Part shown: positions 1 through 9,265 of the stretch, piece after piece | How the letters are laid out: each line of letters starts with the position of its first letter | Numbering within the stretch: position 1 is the stretch's first letter | NCBI GenBank assembly: GCA_000333855.2 | Contig: CM007344.1 | Coordinates: 160,331-224,330 of the forward strand | DNA from: Endotrypanum monterogeii | Lineage: Eukaryota; Euglenozoa; Kinetoplastea; Trypanosomatida; Trypanosomatidae | Reading direction: 5' to 3' | Length of the DNA: 64,000 nucleotides | Made by a program: the position numbers and the translations under genes | Notes under the pieces: generated by a model | What the model was told of the DNA's origin: nothing | The model's input: only the letters and a program-made list of their open reading frames with translations | The model's database searches: none

Positions 1-90
1 ACGAAAAGGTAAGGAAAAAAAGGAAAAAACGTAAATTACGTACCGACGAACGACGACGGGCGGGGCCGGGACCGGTACGTAATAGACAGA

Positions 91-91
<1 letters not shown>

Positions 92-123
<32 letters not shown>
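92..123. repeat. (TA)16 microsatellite
   Basis: Uninterrupted alternating TA tract seen directly in the sequence, in the spacer before the first gene. Confidence 0.95.
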
Positions 124-131
<8 letters not shown>

Positions 132-631
132 CATTTGTGGGTGTGCGTTCTACAACACTTTTCTTTCAGTGGAGGATGGGTAGAGGGAAGCCACGTGAAA
201 CGGTGCTCCCGCCCCCCACCCCACCACTCTTCTCCATATCCCTCTCCTTCGCATGCTTCCCACGCATGATGGGGATCTCTGTGATACGATCTCGTCTGCT
301 CTCTGACCCGCCTGCATGAAAACACACACTCAAACACAAGTTGATTTTTTATTGGGCGTTCACCCTGTTAGCCAAGTGCTGCGCGTCGCATAGAGTTGGA
401 GAGGCACACGCGCTTGTCAGCCCACACACCAGCCACTTCGCCACCACTACCACCACACTTTTCACTATAAGACTTTGTCCTTCACTGCTTGTGTGTAGGC
501 GACTCATACGCTAAAACTATTCTTGCTGTCGTTGATATCCTTCCCGATAAGAGTGCACACACATACACGCACGTACACATCTACACAGCGAAGCCGTTCT
601 GAGCACCTGTACCTCTACTGCTACACTCATT

Positions 632-660
632 ATCATTACTTTTTTTTTCCACCGTCAGAG
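632..660 (+). promoter_or_regulatory. Candidate spliced-leader acceptor for the polymerase gene
   Basis: A pyrimidine tract with eight T residues in a row is followed by AG at 657-658 and 659-660, 6-9 bases before the ATG at 667. Trypanosomatid mRNAs receive the spliced leader at an AG downstream of such a tract. The resulting leader would be very short, so an acceptor further upstream (around 498) is also possible. Confidence 0.4.
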
Positions 661-666
661 GTTTCA

Positions 667-3600
667 ATGGCAGCCGAATCGGTGCAGATGTCGCCAGTTG
701 TGCGTTCACAGATGCCATCGGTCTCGATGACAGAGGCTACGCGATCTCCTCCGTCATCAGAAATCCGATCACAAACGCACCGCTCCCCACAGGAATCCGC
801 TCTGCTGTTCTGGCTGGAAACAGCCTGCGCTGCACCGGCGTGGCGCATATCGACTGTCACCGATCGCGCCTCCGTTTCGTCAAGCTCCGCAGCCGCCGCT
901 GCAGGGGCTCACGTAATCGCATCCAGGAGCGAGACCTCGGAGGGCCCTGCGTCATCACCTCTATCCCCGAAGGAGAAACAGGGGCGGTCATCACAACGTG
1001 AGGTGGCACCGACAACTGACCCACTTTCTTCGGAAGCCCCCGTTTCTGTGAACACCTCACCAAGCCTGGCGCAGACCGAGGCGAAGGTATCGCCCCAGCC
1101 GCTGGGTGACGGAGGCTGTTGTGAAGTGAGTGGCTCCCGGGGGACGAGGGACGGAACTCGCAAAACGATCACCGAATGTCCACCGGAGCCCCCCCTCCCT
1201 CAGGAATGTACACGCCCCCGTCGCCGCTTCGTGGTTGCAGATGCTTTGCCCGTCTTCGACGCTCTTCTAGCGGGCCGTCTCGGCCCCGTAGCGGTGGATG
1301 TGCAGCTCCAGGGACACGCTCGCCTTCTGCAGCATCCACAGCAGTTCGAGACAATGCTCAAGGCGTACGAAAAGCAAAGTGCAAGCGAGTTGCGCGAAGT
1401 GCTGAGTGGCATACAGCCTTTTTTTCTTCTATGCAACGCTGGTAGTGGTGCAGAGCTGCGCGCGAATGCGTTGGAGGCCTCGGAGACGGAGACGGATACC
1501 GACAGCTCAGTGCAATCAACACCGGGTGTCGAGATGTGGTCCCCCTGCCCAGTGTTCTACACAATGCTTCCCGGAAGCAAGTATCCCGTATTGCCCCTCC
1601 TCGCTCACCTGCTGCGAGCTCCCCTAGTGACGAAGGTTCTTCTGCATAGTCGCTTGCTCTACCGCCTTCTTTTTCTCTTCTTGGGAACGGACCGGGTGGA
1701 GGTAAGCAGCGTGGTGGACTTGCCTACCTGGACGACGCTGGGGCAGCAACTGCGATCATCCATCGCCCTGCTATTTCGGGTTCCTAAGGAGGGCATCAAG
1801 CACCTGTCAGACTTGGCGGTGGTGCTGCCACCGGAAACACAACAGATTCTCCACGAGGAGACACTGTTGATCGCGCAGCAGCAACAGCAAAAAGAGCAAG
1901 AGACATGTGAGGACGCCGATCCGGCTACGTATGAAGACGACTCCGTGTCAGACATCCCAGAGGAGACCAGCGCAAGTGGCGACGACGTTTGTTGCGATCA
2001 AGAGGGCAGTGGCGAGGTCGACTCGACAAGTGCAGTGAAGCCCTCGACCGAGCATCCCGTCACCGGAAGCAAGAGCAGCACCGCGAGCACTGATCTCTTG
2101 TTCGAGGCAAGATCAGCCGGCGTAAAGCACCGTCTCCCGCGCCATCACCCGCAGCGTCGGCGGCGTCGGTGCGACATTGGCCCGCCGTCTTCTTTAGACG
2201 CAGATATGTCTCATATTGCTGATGTTTACCATGGGCTGAGGACGGTAACACTCTTTTTCACGCATGTGTTGTCGAGATTGATTGACATTGTCGACCCTGG
2301 TGCCTCAGGAATAGGTGAGTCACACGGAGGAGTTGCCACGAGGCAGCTGCGGACGTCGCGTCGCGGTGGCGAAGTCCCTGGTGCTCCCCCTTTGGACATA
2401 CGTCACCGCTTCGCACCGTCCGAGGTGTGTGTGTTGCGCACCTATACGGATTTCCTCTGTGAGCTCATGTCTTACCACGGCGTCTTCGTGAATCATACGA
2501 TGGCACACGAAATGCTGACGACTTTGGACGTACAAATGGAAGCGATAGAGGATTTGGGACTGCGCGTCGCGGCAACTTTGATGGCCGGCGCAGAGACTGC
2601 CGCGTTCTCCGCTACCCTGGAGGAGATGAGAAATAGAAAATGGAACGCTCATTTGGTTCATCAGTGCCTGGCTCGCCTTAGTGCAGCGACAGCGACGGGC
2701 GGGGTACCGCCAGTGCTGGACGTTCATTACCTACGTACCCTAGGTATGCGCGCGAAGCAGTGTAGCGGCCCGGAGGCGGCCCAGCTTGGCCTGGGATGCA
2801 TGTTGTTGTGCACGTGGATGGCATACCTTGATCGGTCGTCTACCAAAAACCGTCTGCTTGGCATGTTTAGCAAAGTCTCGGAAAAGCTGCATCTGCACGT
2901 CCTCGAGAAGCACCGCGACGCAACCGCGCAAGATGCGGGTGGTGCGCGGAGTGCATCTGCTGCACACGTAACGCCTCGGATATGCTACTCGGTGCACCCC
3001 GACTGGGTGCTGCACGACACGTCTACTGGACGTGTTTTCTCATCGCTGCCAAATGTGCAAAATCTCCCAAAGCAACCGCCTCATACCGCGTTTCAGCTAC
3101 ACGCGCTGTCTGTAACGCGAGCACCCGACAGCAGCAGCATCGGCAGCAATGAGGCCCAGCATCCTGACGACTGCGTCGACCCCCCCACGTCGGAAGACAT
3201 CGATCGGTGGTTGTCTCTCGCAGAGGCGGGGGTGGTGGACCAGGTGTCCTCACCCCAGCTGCTTCTTTTCCCTAATCACCCACAGTGGACGCTGCGACAC
3301 CTCTACTGTGCCCCTCCTGGCTGTGTGCTGATTTCCTTCGACTATAACCAACTTGAGCTGCGCCTGCTCGCCCATCTGAGCGGCGACACTGCTCTGCAGA
3401 CGCATTTATCTGGGAATGTGGATGTGTTGGCGCTCGTCACTGCCAGCGTGCTCAACTTGCCTTCTATCGACCACGTTCACTCGAGCCAGCGGCAGGCAGT
3501 CAAGGTCATTGTATACGGCCTCTTGTACGGGATGGGGCAAGGACCGATGGATGCGCGTATCAAAAAGATCAACGAAGAGTTCGCAGAAGCGCAGATGCAG

Positions 3601-4134
3601 CCGCACCGAGAAGGAAGTGGGGGGGAAGGGAGGGGGCAGGAGACCTCCTCCGTGCCGACTGCGACCTCCGCAGCGGATCTTCTTAAACGCTTCTACACAG
3701 TCTACCCGCGTATCAAGAGCTACCTGCGCGAAACTCGTCAGGAGGCACTGCGCTCTTTTGCAGTGGAGACGTTGTCTGGTCGGAAACTCGTCGGAGCAGA
3801 GATGGACGCAAACCGGCGAAAGCAACGCGCCATTGCGCAGGCCGTGCAGGGCGGTGCAGCCGACGTGCTGCAGAGCGCCATGCGGGCTGTCCATCAGAGG
3901 CGTCACAGCTTTCTTCCATATCTCCCTGCGGCGTCTCTTGCGCTGGTCATGAGCATTCACGATGAACTTGTCTACGCCGTACCACAGATTGCGACTGATG
4001 TGATTGCGCGAGAGGTTCAGCACATCCTGGAGGACCAAGCACGAGTGCTGCGTCTGGCTGTGCCCTTGCCGGTCTCTGTGCGGGTGGGGCAATCTTTTGG
4101 AGAGCTGACCGAATACCGTGGTACCGAGGCGTGA
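667..4134 (+). CDS. Family A DNA polymerase, Pol theta/nu-like (polymerase domain only)
   Basis: The 1155-residue product carries a complete family A polymerase core in its C-terminal third. Motif A has the SFDYNQLELR signature with its catalytic Asp near residue 892. Motif B (RX3KX7YG) spans R942 and K946 and ends in YGMG, as in Pol theta. Motif C is IHDELVY with H1098, D1099 and E1100. The template-contact motif PNVQNLP and the VQGGAADV helix are also present. No superfamily 2 helicase domain is present. The N-terminal ~400 residues are Ser-rich and poorly conserved; I see no full 3'-5' exonuclease triad. A Gly/Glu/Gln-rich insertion follows motif B (about residues 970-1000), a place where Pol theta enzymes also carry inserts. 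By family it would act in translesion synthesis or microhomology end joining. The trypanosomatid mitochondrial Pol I-like enzymes are the main alternative. Start ATG 667 follows a pyrimidine tract and AG. Confidence 0.82.
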   Translation: MAAESVQMSPVVRSQMPSVSMTEATRSPPSSEIRSQTHRSPQESALLFWLETACAAPAWRISTVTDRASVSSSSAAAAAGAHVIASRSETSEGPASSPLSPKEKQGRSSQREVAPTTDPLSSEAPVSVNTSPSLAQTEAKVSPQPLGDGGCCEVSGSRGTRDGTRKTITECPPEPPLPQECTRPRRRFVVADALPVFDALLAGRLGPVAVDVQLQGHARLLQHPQQFETMLKAYEKQSASELREVLSGIQPFFLLCNAGSGAELRANALEASETETDTDSSVQSTPGVEMWSPCPVFYTMLPGSKYPVLPLLAHLLRAPLVTKVLLHSRLLYRLLFLFLGTDRVEVSSVVDLPTWTTLGQQLRSSIALLFRVPKEGIKHLSDLAVVLPPETQQILHEETLLIAQQQQQKEQETCEDADPATYEDDSVSDIPEETSASGDDVCCDQEGSGEVDSTSAVKPSTEHPVTGSKSSTASTDLLFEARSAGVKHRLPRHHPQRRRRRCDIGPPSSLDADMSHIADVYHGLRTVTLFFTHVLSRLIDIVDPGASGIGESHGGVATRQLRTSRRGGEVPGAPPLDIRHRFAPSEVCVLRTYTDFLCELMSYHGVFVNHTMAHEMLTTLDVQMEAIEDLGLRVAATLMAGAETAAFSATLEEMRNRKWNAHLVHQCLARLSAATATGGVPPVLDVHYLRTLGMRAKQCSGPEAAQLGLGCMLLCTWMAYLDRSSTKNRLLGMFSKVSEKLHLHVLEKHRDATAQDAGGARSASAAHVTPRICYSVHPDWVLHDTSTGRVFSSLPNVQNLPKQPPHTAFQLHALSVTRAPDSSSIGSNEAQHPDDCVDPPTSEDIDRWLSLAEAGVVDQVSSPQLLLFPNHPQWTLRHLYCAPPGCVLISFDYNQLELRLLAHLSGDTALQTHLSGNVDVLALVTASVLNLPSIDHVHSSQRQAVKVIVYGLLYGMGQGPMDARIKKINEEFAEAQMQPHREGSGGEGRGQETSSVPTATSAADLLKRFYTVYPRIKSYLRETRQEALRSFAVETLSGRKLVGAEMDANRRKQRAIAQAVQGGAADVLQSAMRAVHQRRHSFLPYLPAASLALVMSIHDELVYAVPQIATDVIAREVQHILEDQARVLRLAVPLPVSVRVGQSFGELTEYRGTEA

Positions 4135-4992
4135 TGTCCATGGAGTGTGCCAACAAAAAAGCGACGAGGATGACTTTGTTGCAACCGTGGTGCAAACGCA
4201 CCTCCACCAACTTGCACCAGCCGATCATCGGGTAGAAATGCCCATCTCTCTGTATCACTACACACTTCCTGCCCCTGCGTCGACTTAGAGACAGTCGCCC
4301 GCATTTCCATTAATCTTATTTCTGTGCCTCTGCGACCCTGCGCACCATCCTTCAGTCGATCATCATCGTCACCTTGACGTTCATCTTCCCAGATCTCATT
4401 GCTTCGTGCTTGTGTTTCTTACCTCCCCAACCCGCCCTTCCTCGGTCACCATAGAAGTTGATTGCCCAAGGATGCTTTCACCTCTCCACCCCAATGGCAC
4501 ATGCTTGTCTTTCTCAGGCAAGTATTTCTAGAAATTGTTCATCGGGGTGAAACACAAAAACGGACCTCTGTAATGGCCGTTGTGGCCATAGCCCACTGAC
4601 CCCCCCCCCCCACTGACCCCACCACCACCACCACCATCAAAAAAAAAAAAACGTGGTACTCACCCATACACCTTCTTTTTTACCATCCTCTCTGCCACAC
4701 CTAACCTACTTCCAATATGAAGATACGTTAGTTACGCATTGTTTGACTGCATGCGTCGACGCGCTTGTCCGTACAGTTTTGCTTTCCCCTGTCGAACGTG
4801 TGCAGTGTCGGTGCTCTGTCGTCTCTGGTCTTCGTTGTCTCCCCTCATCTCCCCTCCCCCACGCCTGCCTTCGTGTCATCCCTTTCTATCCCTCACACTC
4901 CACGCCACCTATGTCTCCCATGCACAGAATTCTGCACTTGAGCTGCAGCAAGATTTTTTTTCCTCTTACCTATTGCCTCTCTCTTCGACTGC
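4135..4992 (+). other. Intergenic region: 3' UTR and next leader
   Basis: No gene seen. It holds a C-run followed by (CCA)n and oligo-A at 4600-4652, a short hairpin at 4573-4589 (6-bp arms), and long pyrimidine tracts at about 4838-4895 and 4952-4989. The AG at 4925-4926 after the first tract is a plausible spliced-leader acceptor for the following gene. Confidence 0.55.
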
Positions 4993-7900
4993 ATGTTCCC
5001 TGCTGGTAACGTTAGCGGTGGGGCGCTGGGCATCTCCTCCAACCCCGTCTTCGCCCCCCCTAGGGGTACCCCTTTTATCAACGCTCGCAGCGCCAAAAAT
5101 AGAGACTCGAGTGTTTTTCATGGCCACTTGAATAGTGCTTCAGATACTTCTCCTCTATTCGGGGGAAGCATGAGGGCCGCGCCGATGCCCGTGCTTGGTG
5201 GGACAGCCCCCATGAACGCTCCGCAACATGGGATGCTACCCAATCAAAGCTCAATGGCGCCCTTCCCTGCAGCGACTGTCTTTGGCACAGGGATGCCACC
5301 ACCGTCATATGCTGGAGGTGTCCCCCATGTGGTTACTTCGGCTACTGCCACGATACCGTCACCGGCTGCCCCATTATTTGTGACGCCGGTCTTCGGCTCA
5401 CCACTGTTACCACCACCGCCACCCGCGTCGAGTGGAGGCGGCATCTTGAGTGACAGCGGCAGCGTGATGCGAATCCCTGCAAACGTGTCGACCACGCCTT
5501 TACCGATGGGTCCGAAAAACACTGACGGCGGTAAAAAGGGCAATAACGCCAAGGATGGCCCCAGTAGTCGTCCAGCTGTACCCAAACCTCGCTCTTTAAG
5601 CCAGCGCAGCCAAGAGCCACGGCCATGGCCTGCCACCACCCCCACTGCCCTCCCCGTATCTGTGCTACCGCCGCCATTTTCAGCTGGTGGCGACAGCGCT
5701 CGAGGGGGACGACGACCTTCATCAATATTTTCTGAGACCGCGAATACAGGAGGGAGGACCACAGAGAGCACCGCAAGGGCAGGGGCATCGGGCACTGCCG
5801 CCCCAGTGTTGCCGTTTTCACAACCATTAGGTATTCGCGACACAGGCGGACCCATCCTTGGCTCTGCTTTTGGATCCCTTGCCACCGCTGGCGATACCGG
5901 CAAGTCTGCCGGTATGCCTCAGCTGCCACCGCCACCCGGAGCGTCTGCGTTCGGTGCGTCTGCAAAGGCCCCATCTACCACCGTTGCAACTGCGAGTTTC
6001 CCTCTTGCAAATCCGGTGAATGCTGCCACAAAGAGCAGCGTCCTCGATAGCAGCGCTACTGCGGGAGCCACCGAGCCCGCTTCGCTGATCCCCGTTGCGG
6101 CGCCACCGACGAGTGTGTTCGGCACGTCAGTGTTTGGCAGTGCTCCGGCGGCAGCGACGGGGTCAGTTAAACCCATCAAGGCCGTTGTTTCCCCACCCCC
6201 TCCTCCTCCCTCAGGTATTGCTAGAGCCCTAGCCACCGACGCCAACACACCCGAGAGTGCCTTTGGTCAGCCAAAGAACAGCTTCGGCGCGGCATCATCG
6301 TCGGCGCCGGCACCCGTTTTCTCAGCCTTTGGCGCGGCGTCACCAGCAGCGCCAGGCGGCGGAGGCAAGCTGCCCACGAACCCTCATGAAACCCCATTTT
6401 CCTTTTCACAGATATCGGAAAATGTGGTGTCTGCACCCGCTGCTGTCACATCCGCCTTTGGTGCTGGCGCCGCATCACGCGGCGGTAGTTCAGTGTTTTC
6501 CGCTGCAGTAGCGGCATCCGCAACCACCTCCGCTGGCGGGCCGGCGTCTTCCTTTGGCGCCTCCGTCTCCTCAGGGAAATCTTTTGCATCAACGCTGGGT
6601 GCCCCCAAAGAAGGAAACACCTCTGGGGGCAGTGATGGTGCGGCCATCTCAGGAGAACAACACCAACGGCGACGAGGTCGGTCGCCCACTGCCAGCAACG
6701 CCGCCGAAGGGGGCCTCAGCACCCCTCGCACTGACACAGCGCCGCCGCGCCGCACACCACGCCAGCAGGCGACATCACGGCTGCAAAGGCAACCCCCGAC
6801 AACGGCCGTGTCGCGAATAGATAAAATTATCATCCCACCACTCTCCGCGGATGAGAAAAAGTTCTGTATTGCAGCACGCCTGTGCAAGTCGCTTCTAATA
6901 CAACTGGCGTCTGCCGCCGCGTTGGGTGGCCCCGGCAGCGTTGCGTCCTCCAGCAGAGAAGAGGACGTTGCAAAGACTCTCGAGCAAGCCTTCTTTGGTG
7001 TTGTTGGCATCGAAGGTGTGTACGGCGACTTCGGCAAAACCGCTGGGGAGATGCTTGCCCTATGGAACGCGCAAGTCAAGCCTATGGTGTCAGGTCGTGC
7101 AGCCCGTGATTCCGACAGCGGCGCCTTCACTTTCCCAGGTGAGCTATGGATCGCTCTCTTTGCTCTAGGCACTTACCTCAACACAATCTTGTCGACGCTG
7201 CAGTCTGCATGGGCAGGCAAAAACCTGGTCTCGACAACAACATCCGCCCACATGGAAAATTTGGCATCTTACAAGGCAGGCTTGCGAGCGCACCCCACGG
7301 AGGCGCTCACCGACGCCTGTCACTACGCCAACGAGCTCAGCGAACTGCTGCAGGCGCTTTTTCAGCGCACCAGTGAGGCCGATGCCCCTCCGTACAGCGT
7401 CATACCGGTGGTCTTGCGGAGGGTGCGCAGCGTCTTCGATGAGGCCACAGCGCGCGGTGTTGCAACCGTGCAGTCCAACCTCAACGCGGTGACGTCAAAG
7501 TTATTTGCCGTCCTTAACAGGCGCGTGAAGATGTCGGCGGTGCAGCCCCTCGGCGCGCCTGGGGAGACACCGCGCTGGCTGCTGACGTATGACTCCAAGG
7601 TGAAAGAAAGTCTTCTTCACAGCTTTGCCTACCTCGTCGGCGAAATGATCGCTGCAGATGCACCGACTAACGACGACGTGGACCTCTTTATTTCGGCGTT
7701 TCACGAATGTTTCCCTTCAGCGCTGGCGGAAAGATGTATGCTCTACTACCGACGCGCCTGTGCACTGCTTCGACAGCCGCTAAGCATGCCACGAATGGAG
7801 GAGGTCGCTATGCTGCTGACAAAGGCAACCGTCGTCTACCCCCCCGACGCCCCATCGCACAACAAACGTGTGCTGCTCGTGAAGCTGCTGGCAGCGGAGT

Positions 7901-8334
7901 TGGCGCTGGGGCGTATGCCACCAGACAACGATTGGCTCGCGCTTGACGTCCCGCAGCTTGTGGATGTGGTGAACGCCCTCAAGACATCCCGCCTTGACCT
8001 CCTCGATGTGGCGTTAAAAATGCACGGGCCTTTCTTTGTGGGGGTCGGCATACATAACGCGCTTTGCCTGGCGCGCCAGCGACTAGCTCTCCTGATGGTT
8101 GTCAAGTTTTACCTGACTCACGGCTGTGAGAGTCGTCTCTGTGTGTCTGAAATGGTGCGCTATCATCGCCTTCCCTACTCCGCAGTGGACGCAGGAGTCG
8201 TATGGCTGTTGCCGCTGCTCGTAGAGAAGCAGATCAACGGTGTTCTCGATCATGACTTTCTCATTCTAAGCTCCAAGACGCCGTTCGATGACTATCCACG
8301 CGAAGTACTTGCCGAGGCTGCTGCCTCCACATGA
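4993..8334 (+). CDS. FG-repeat nucleoporin-like protein fused to a PCID2/Thp1-like PCI domain
   Basis: The 1113-residue product has two halves. Residues 1 to about 590 are Ser/Pro/Ala/Gly-rich and contain about a dozen spaced FG dipeptides (VFGTG, AFGSL, VFGTSVFGS, SFGAAS and similar), the hallmark of nuclear pore FG proteins. From about residue 610 the protein is helical and ordered. Its C-terminal part matches the TREX-2 subunit PCID2/Thp1 in order and motifs: an NKR-led helix near residue 957, a G-MP turn, the GPFFVGVGIH segment (A-FF--CGI in PCID2), a winged-helix region, and a closing LSSKTPF near residue 1094-1100 (VVSKQNPFP type in PCID2). TREX-2 links transcription to mRNA export at the pore. 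An FG region fused directly to the PCID2 part is unusual. Family assignment comes from remembered motifs, not a search. The next in-frame ATG would remove about 60 residues. Confidence 0.72.
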   Translation: MFPAGNVSGGALGISSNPVFAPPRGTPFINARSAKNRDSSVFHGHLNSASDTSPLFGGSMRAAPMPVLGGTAPMNAPQHGMLPNQSSMAPFPAATVFGTGMPPPSYAGGVPHVVTSATATIPSPAAPLFVTPVFGSPLLPPPPPASSGGGILSDSGSVMRIPANVSTTPLPMGPKNTDGGKKGNNAKDGPSSRPAVPKPRSLSQRSQEPRPWPATTPTALPVSVLPPPFSAGGDSARGGRRPSSIFSETANTGGRTTESTARAGASGTAAPVLPFSQPLGIRDTGGPILGSAFGSLATAGDTGKSAGMPQLPPPPGASAFGASAKAPSTTVATASFPLANPVNAATKSSVLDSSATAGATEPASLIPVAAPPTSVFGTSVFGSAPAAATGSVKPIKAVVSPPPPPPSGIARALATDANTPESAFGQPKNSFGAASSSAPAPVFSAFGAASPAAPGGGGKLPTNPHETPFSFSQISENVVSAPAAVTSAFGAGAASRGGSSVFSAAVAASATTSAGGPASSFGASVSSGKSFASTLGAPKEGNTSGGSDGAAISGEQHQRRRGRSPTASNAAEGGLSTPRTDTAPPRRTPRQQATSRLQRQPPTTAVSRIDKIIIPPLSADEKKFCIAARLCKSLLIQLASAAALGGPGSVASSSREEDVAKTLEQAFFGVVGIEGVYGDFGKTAGEMLALWNAQVKPMVSGRAARDSDSGAFTFPGELWIALFALGTYLNTILSTLQSAWAGKNLVSTTTSAHMENLASYKAGLRAHPTEALTDACHYANELSELLQALFQRTSEADAPPYSVIPVVLRRVRSVFDEATARGVATVQSNLNAVTSKLFAVLNRRVKMSAVQPLGAPGETPRWLLTYDSKVKESLLHSFAYLVGEMIAADAPTNDDVDLFISAFHECFPSALAERCMLYYRRACALLRQPLSMPRMEEVAMLLTKATVVYPPDAPSHNKRVLLVKLLAAELALGRMPPDNDWLALDVPQLVDVVNALKTSRLDLLDVALKMHGPFFVGVGIHNALCLARQRLALLMVVKFYLTHGCESRLCVSEMVRYHRLPYSAVDAGVVWLLPLLVEKQINGVLDHDFLILSSKTPFDDYPREVLAEAAAST

Positions 8335-8460
8335 CATGACGGAGGTGAGGAAGATTGATGGGGGACGCGACGTCGATGATGATGATGCTCGACGGAGGGG
8401 GGAGGGGGGCGTTTCTTCTGTGCTCCAGTGCAGGTCGTGCTCAATAAACCCCCCTCCTCC

Positions 8461-8500
8461 TCCCCATTTTTTTTTCCTTTTCTTAAAAAAAAAATGGGGA
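8461..8500 (+). repeat. Perfect inverted repeat (hairpin) in the 3' flank of the FG/PCID2 gene
   Basis: Left arm 8461-8475 (TCCCCA followed by nine T) pairs with right arm 8485-8500 (ten A followed by TGGGGA). This gives a 15-bp stem with a loop of about 9 bases, seen directly. It lies about 130 bases after the stop codon, so it would be part of the 3' UTR and could fold in RNA. Confidence 0.85.
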
Positions 8501-8750
8501 CAACAAGGCAGTGAACGCCTGAGGCGGAGCAGCTCGAGGTGCGCGACAGAGTGTATAAGATTTGCATGTGTATCAGAGTGTGTGTGTGCGTGTGGATGTG
8601 TATGCGACTGTGTGTGCATGTGCCCCTCAAAAACTTGGCTGTGTGATTTTCTCAGGTGCCCCCCCTCGCTCTCAATTACGCGGAAAAAGGAAAGATGAGG
8701 CTCGCACATCAGCAGCATCGCCCCTGTCTGGACACATTCTGACGCTGCAG

Positions 8751-8774
8751 TATATATATATATATATATATATA
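8751..8774. repeat. (TA)12 microsatellite
   Basis: Direct observation in the spacer between the FG/PCID2 and MCM5 genes. Confidence 0.95.
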
Positions 8775-8936
8775 GCAAGTGTTTGAAGGAGCAGTAAAAT
8801 CCTTTTGATTGAACGTCATGATACTCTTCCCCCCCCCCATTATATATAATATGTTTTGTCCAAAGATGTCTTTGTTTCCATCGCGCGATCTTCGCCACTC
8901 TTGCTTGGTTTATCAAACATAGACCACGACACACAG

Positions 8937-8979
<43 letters not shown>
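8937..8979. repeat. Compound (CA)n(TA)n microsatellite
   Basis: A run of CA units passes directly into a run of TA units, a compound form that recurs at 33888-33917, 41174-41218 and 58273-58302. Confidence 0.95.
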
Positions 8980-9265
8980 AAGCGTGCGTCGAAGGGATAT
9001 TCTACCCGCACTCGGAGGGCAGCTGGGTGTGTGCGAGTGTCCTCGTCAACGCACGCGCTTGACAAATCAATTGATCTATAAACCACCGAAAGATTCCGGC
9101 GACAAGATACGAACACACACACACACACACACACCGATATCTATACATACATTGATAGAAGCATCACTCACAATACCATAGAGGCACGTGCAGATAGGTG
9201 CAACCACGTTTTCACCCCACACACACTTTTCGAGAGAAGGGAAGGCACTAAACGGGGTTATCCAA

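Larger units (their letters stand above)
1..666 (+). other. Intergenic / 5' leader region of the polymerase gene
   Basis: No convincing gene is present. The first 90 bases are purine-rich and then GC-rich, with an 11-bp inverted repeat (35-45 and 73-83). A (TA)16 tract follows at 92-123. From about 420 onward the sequence becomes pyrimidine-rich, ending in an oligo-T tract at 640-650 with AG dinucleotides at 657-660, just before the ATG at 667. The frame of the polymerase is open from 523, but the only early start there is a TTG and the encoded residues are Thr/His/Tyr-rich leader-like sequence, so this part is treated as untranslated. Confidence 0.6.
8335..9265 (+). other. Intergenic region rich in simple repeats
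   Basis: No gene is supported. It contains a strong T/A hairpin (8461-8500), GT-rich sequence at 8570-8625, (TA)12 at 8751-8774, a compound (CA)n(TA)n tract at 8937-8979 and (CA)11 at 9113-9134. The MCM5 frame is open from 9188 but only through a GTG codon, so the first 78 bases are treated as leader. Confidence 0.6.

Noticed and set aside
523..666. N-terminal extension of the polymerase from a TTG codon
   Set aside because: No ATG, Thr/His/Tyr-rich leader-like residues, and a pyrimidine tract with AG immediately before ATG 667.
3406..4092. 228-codon open frame on the minus strand
   Set aside because: It lies wholly inside the conserved polymerase motifs on the + strand and has no domain; GC-rich coding DNA often leaves the opposite strand open.
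8266..8952. 228-codon minus-strand open frame across the FG/PCID2 end and spacer
   Set aside because: It encodes repeat-derived residues (Tyr-Ile and His-Thr runs) and would be the only minus-strand gene in the window.
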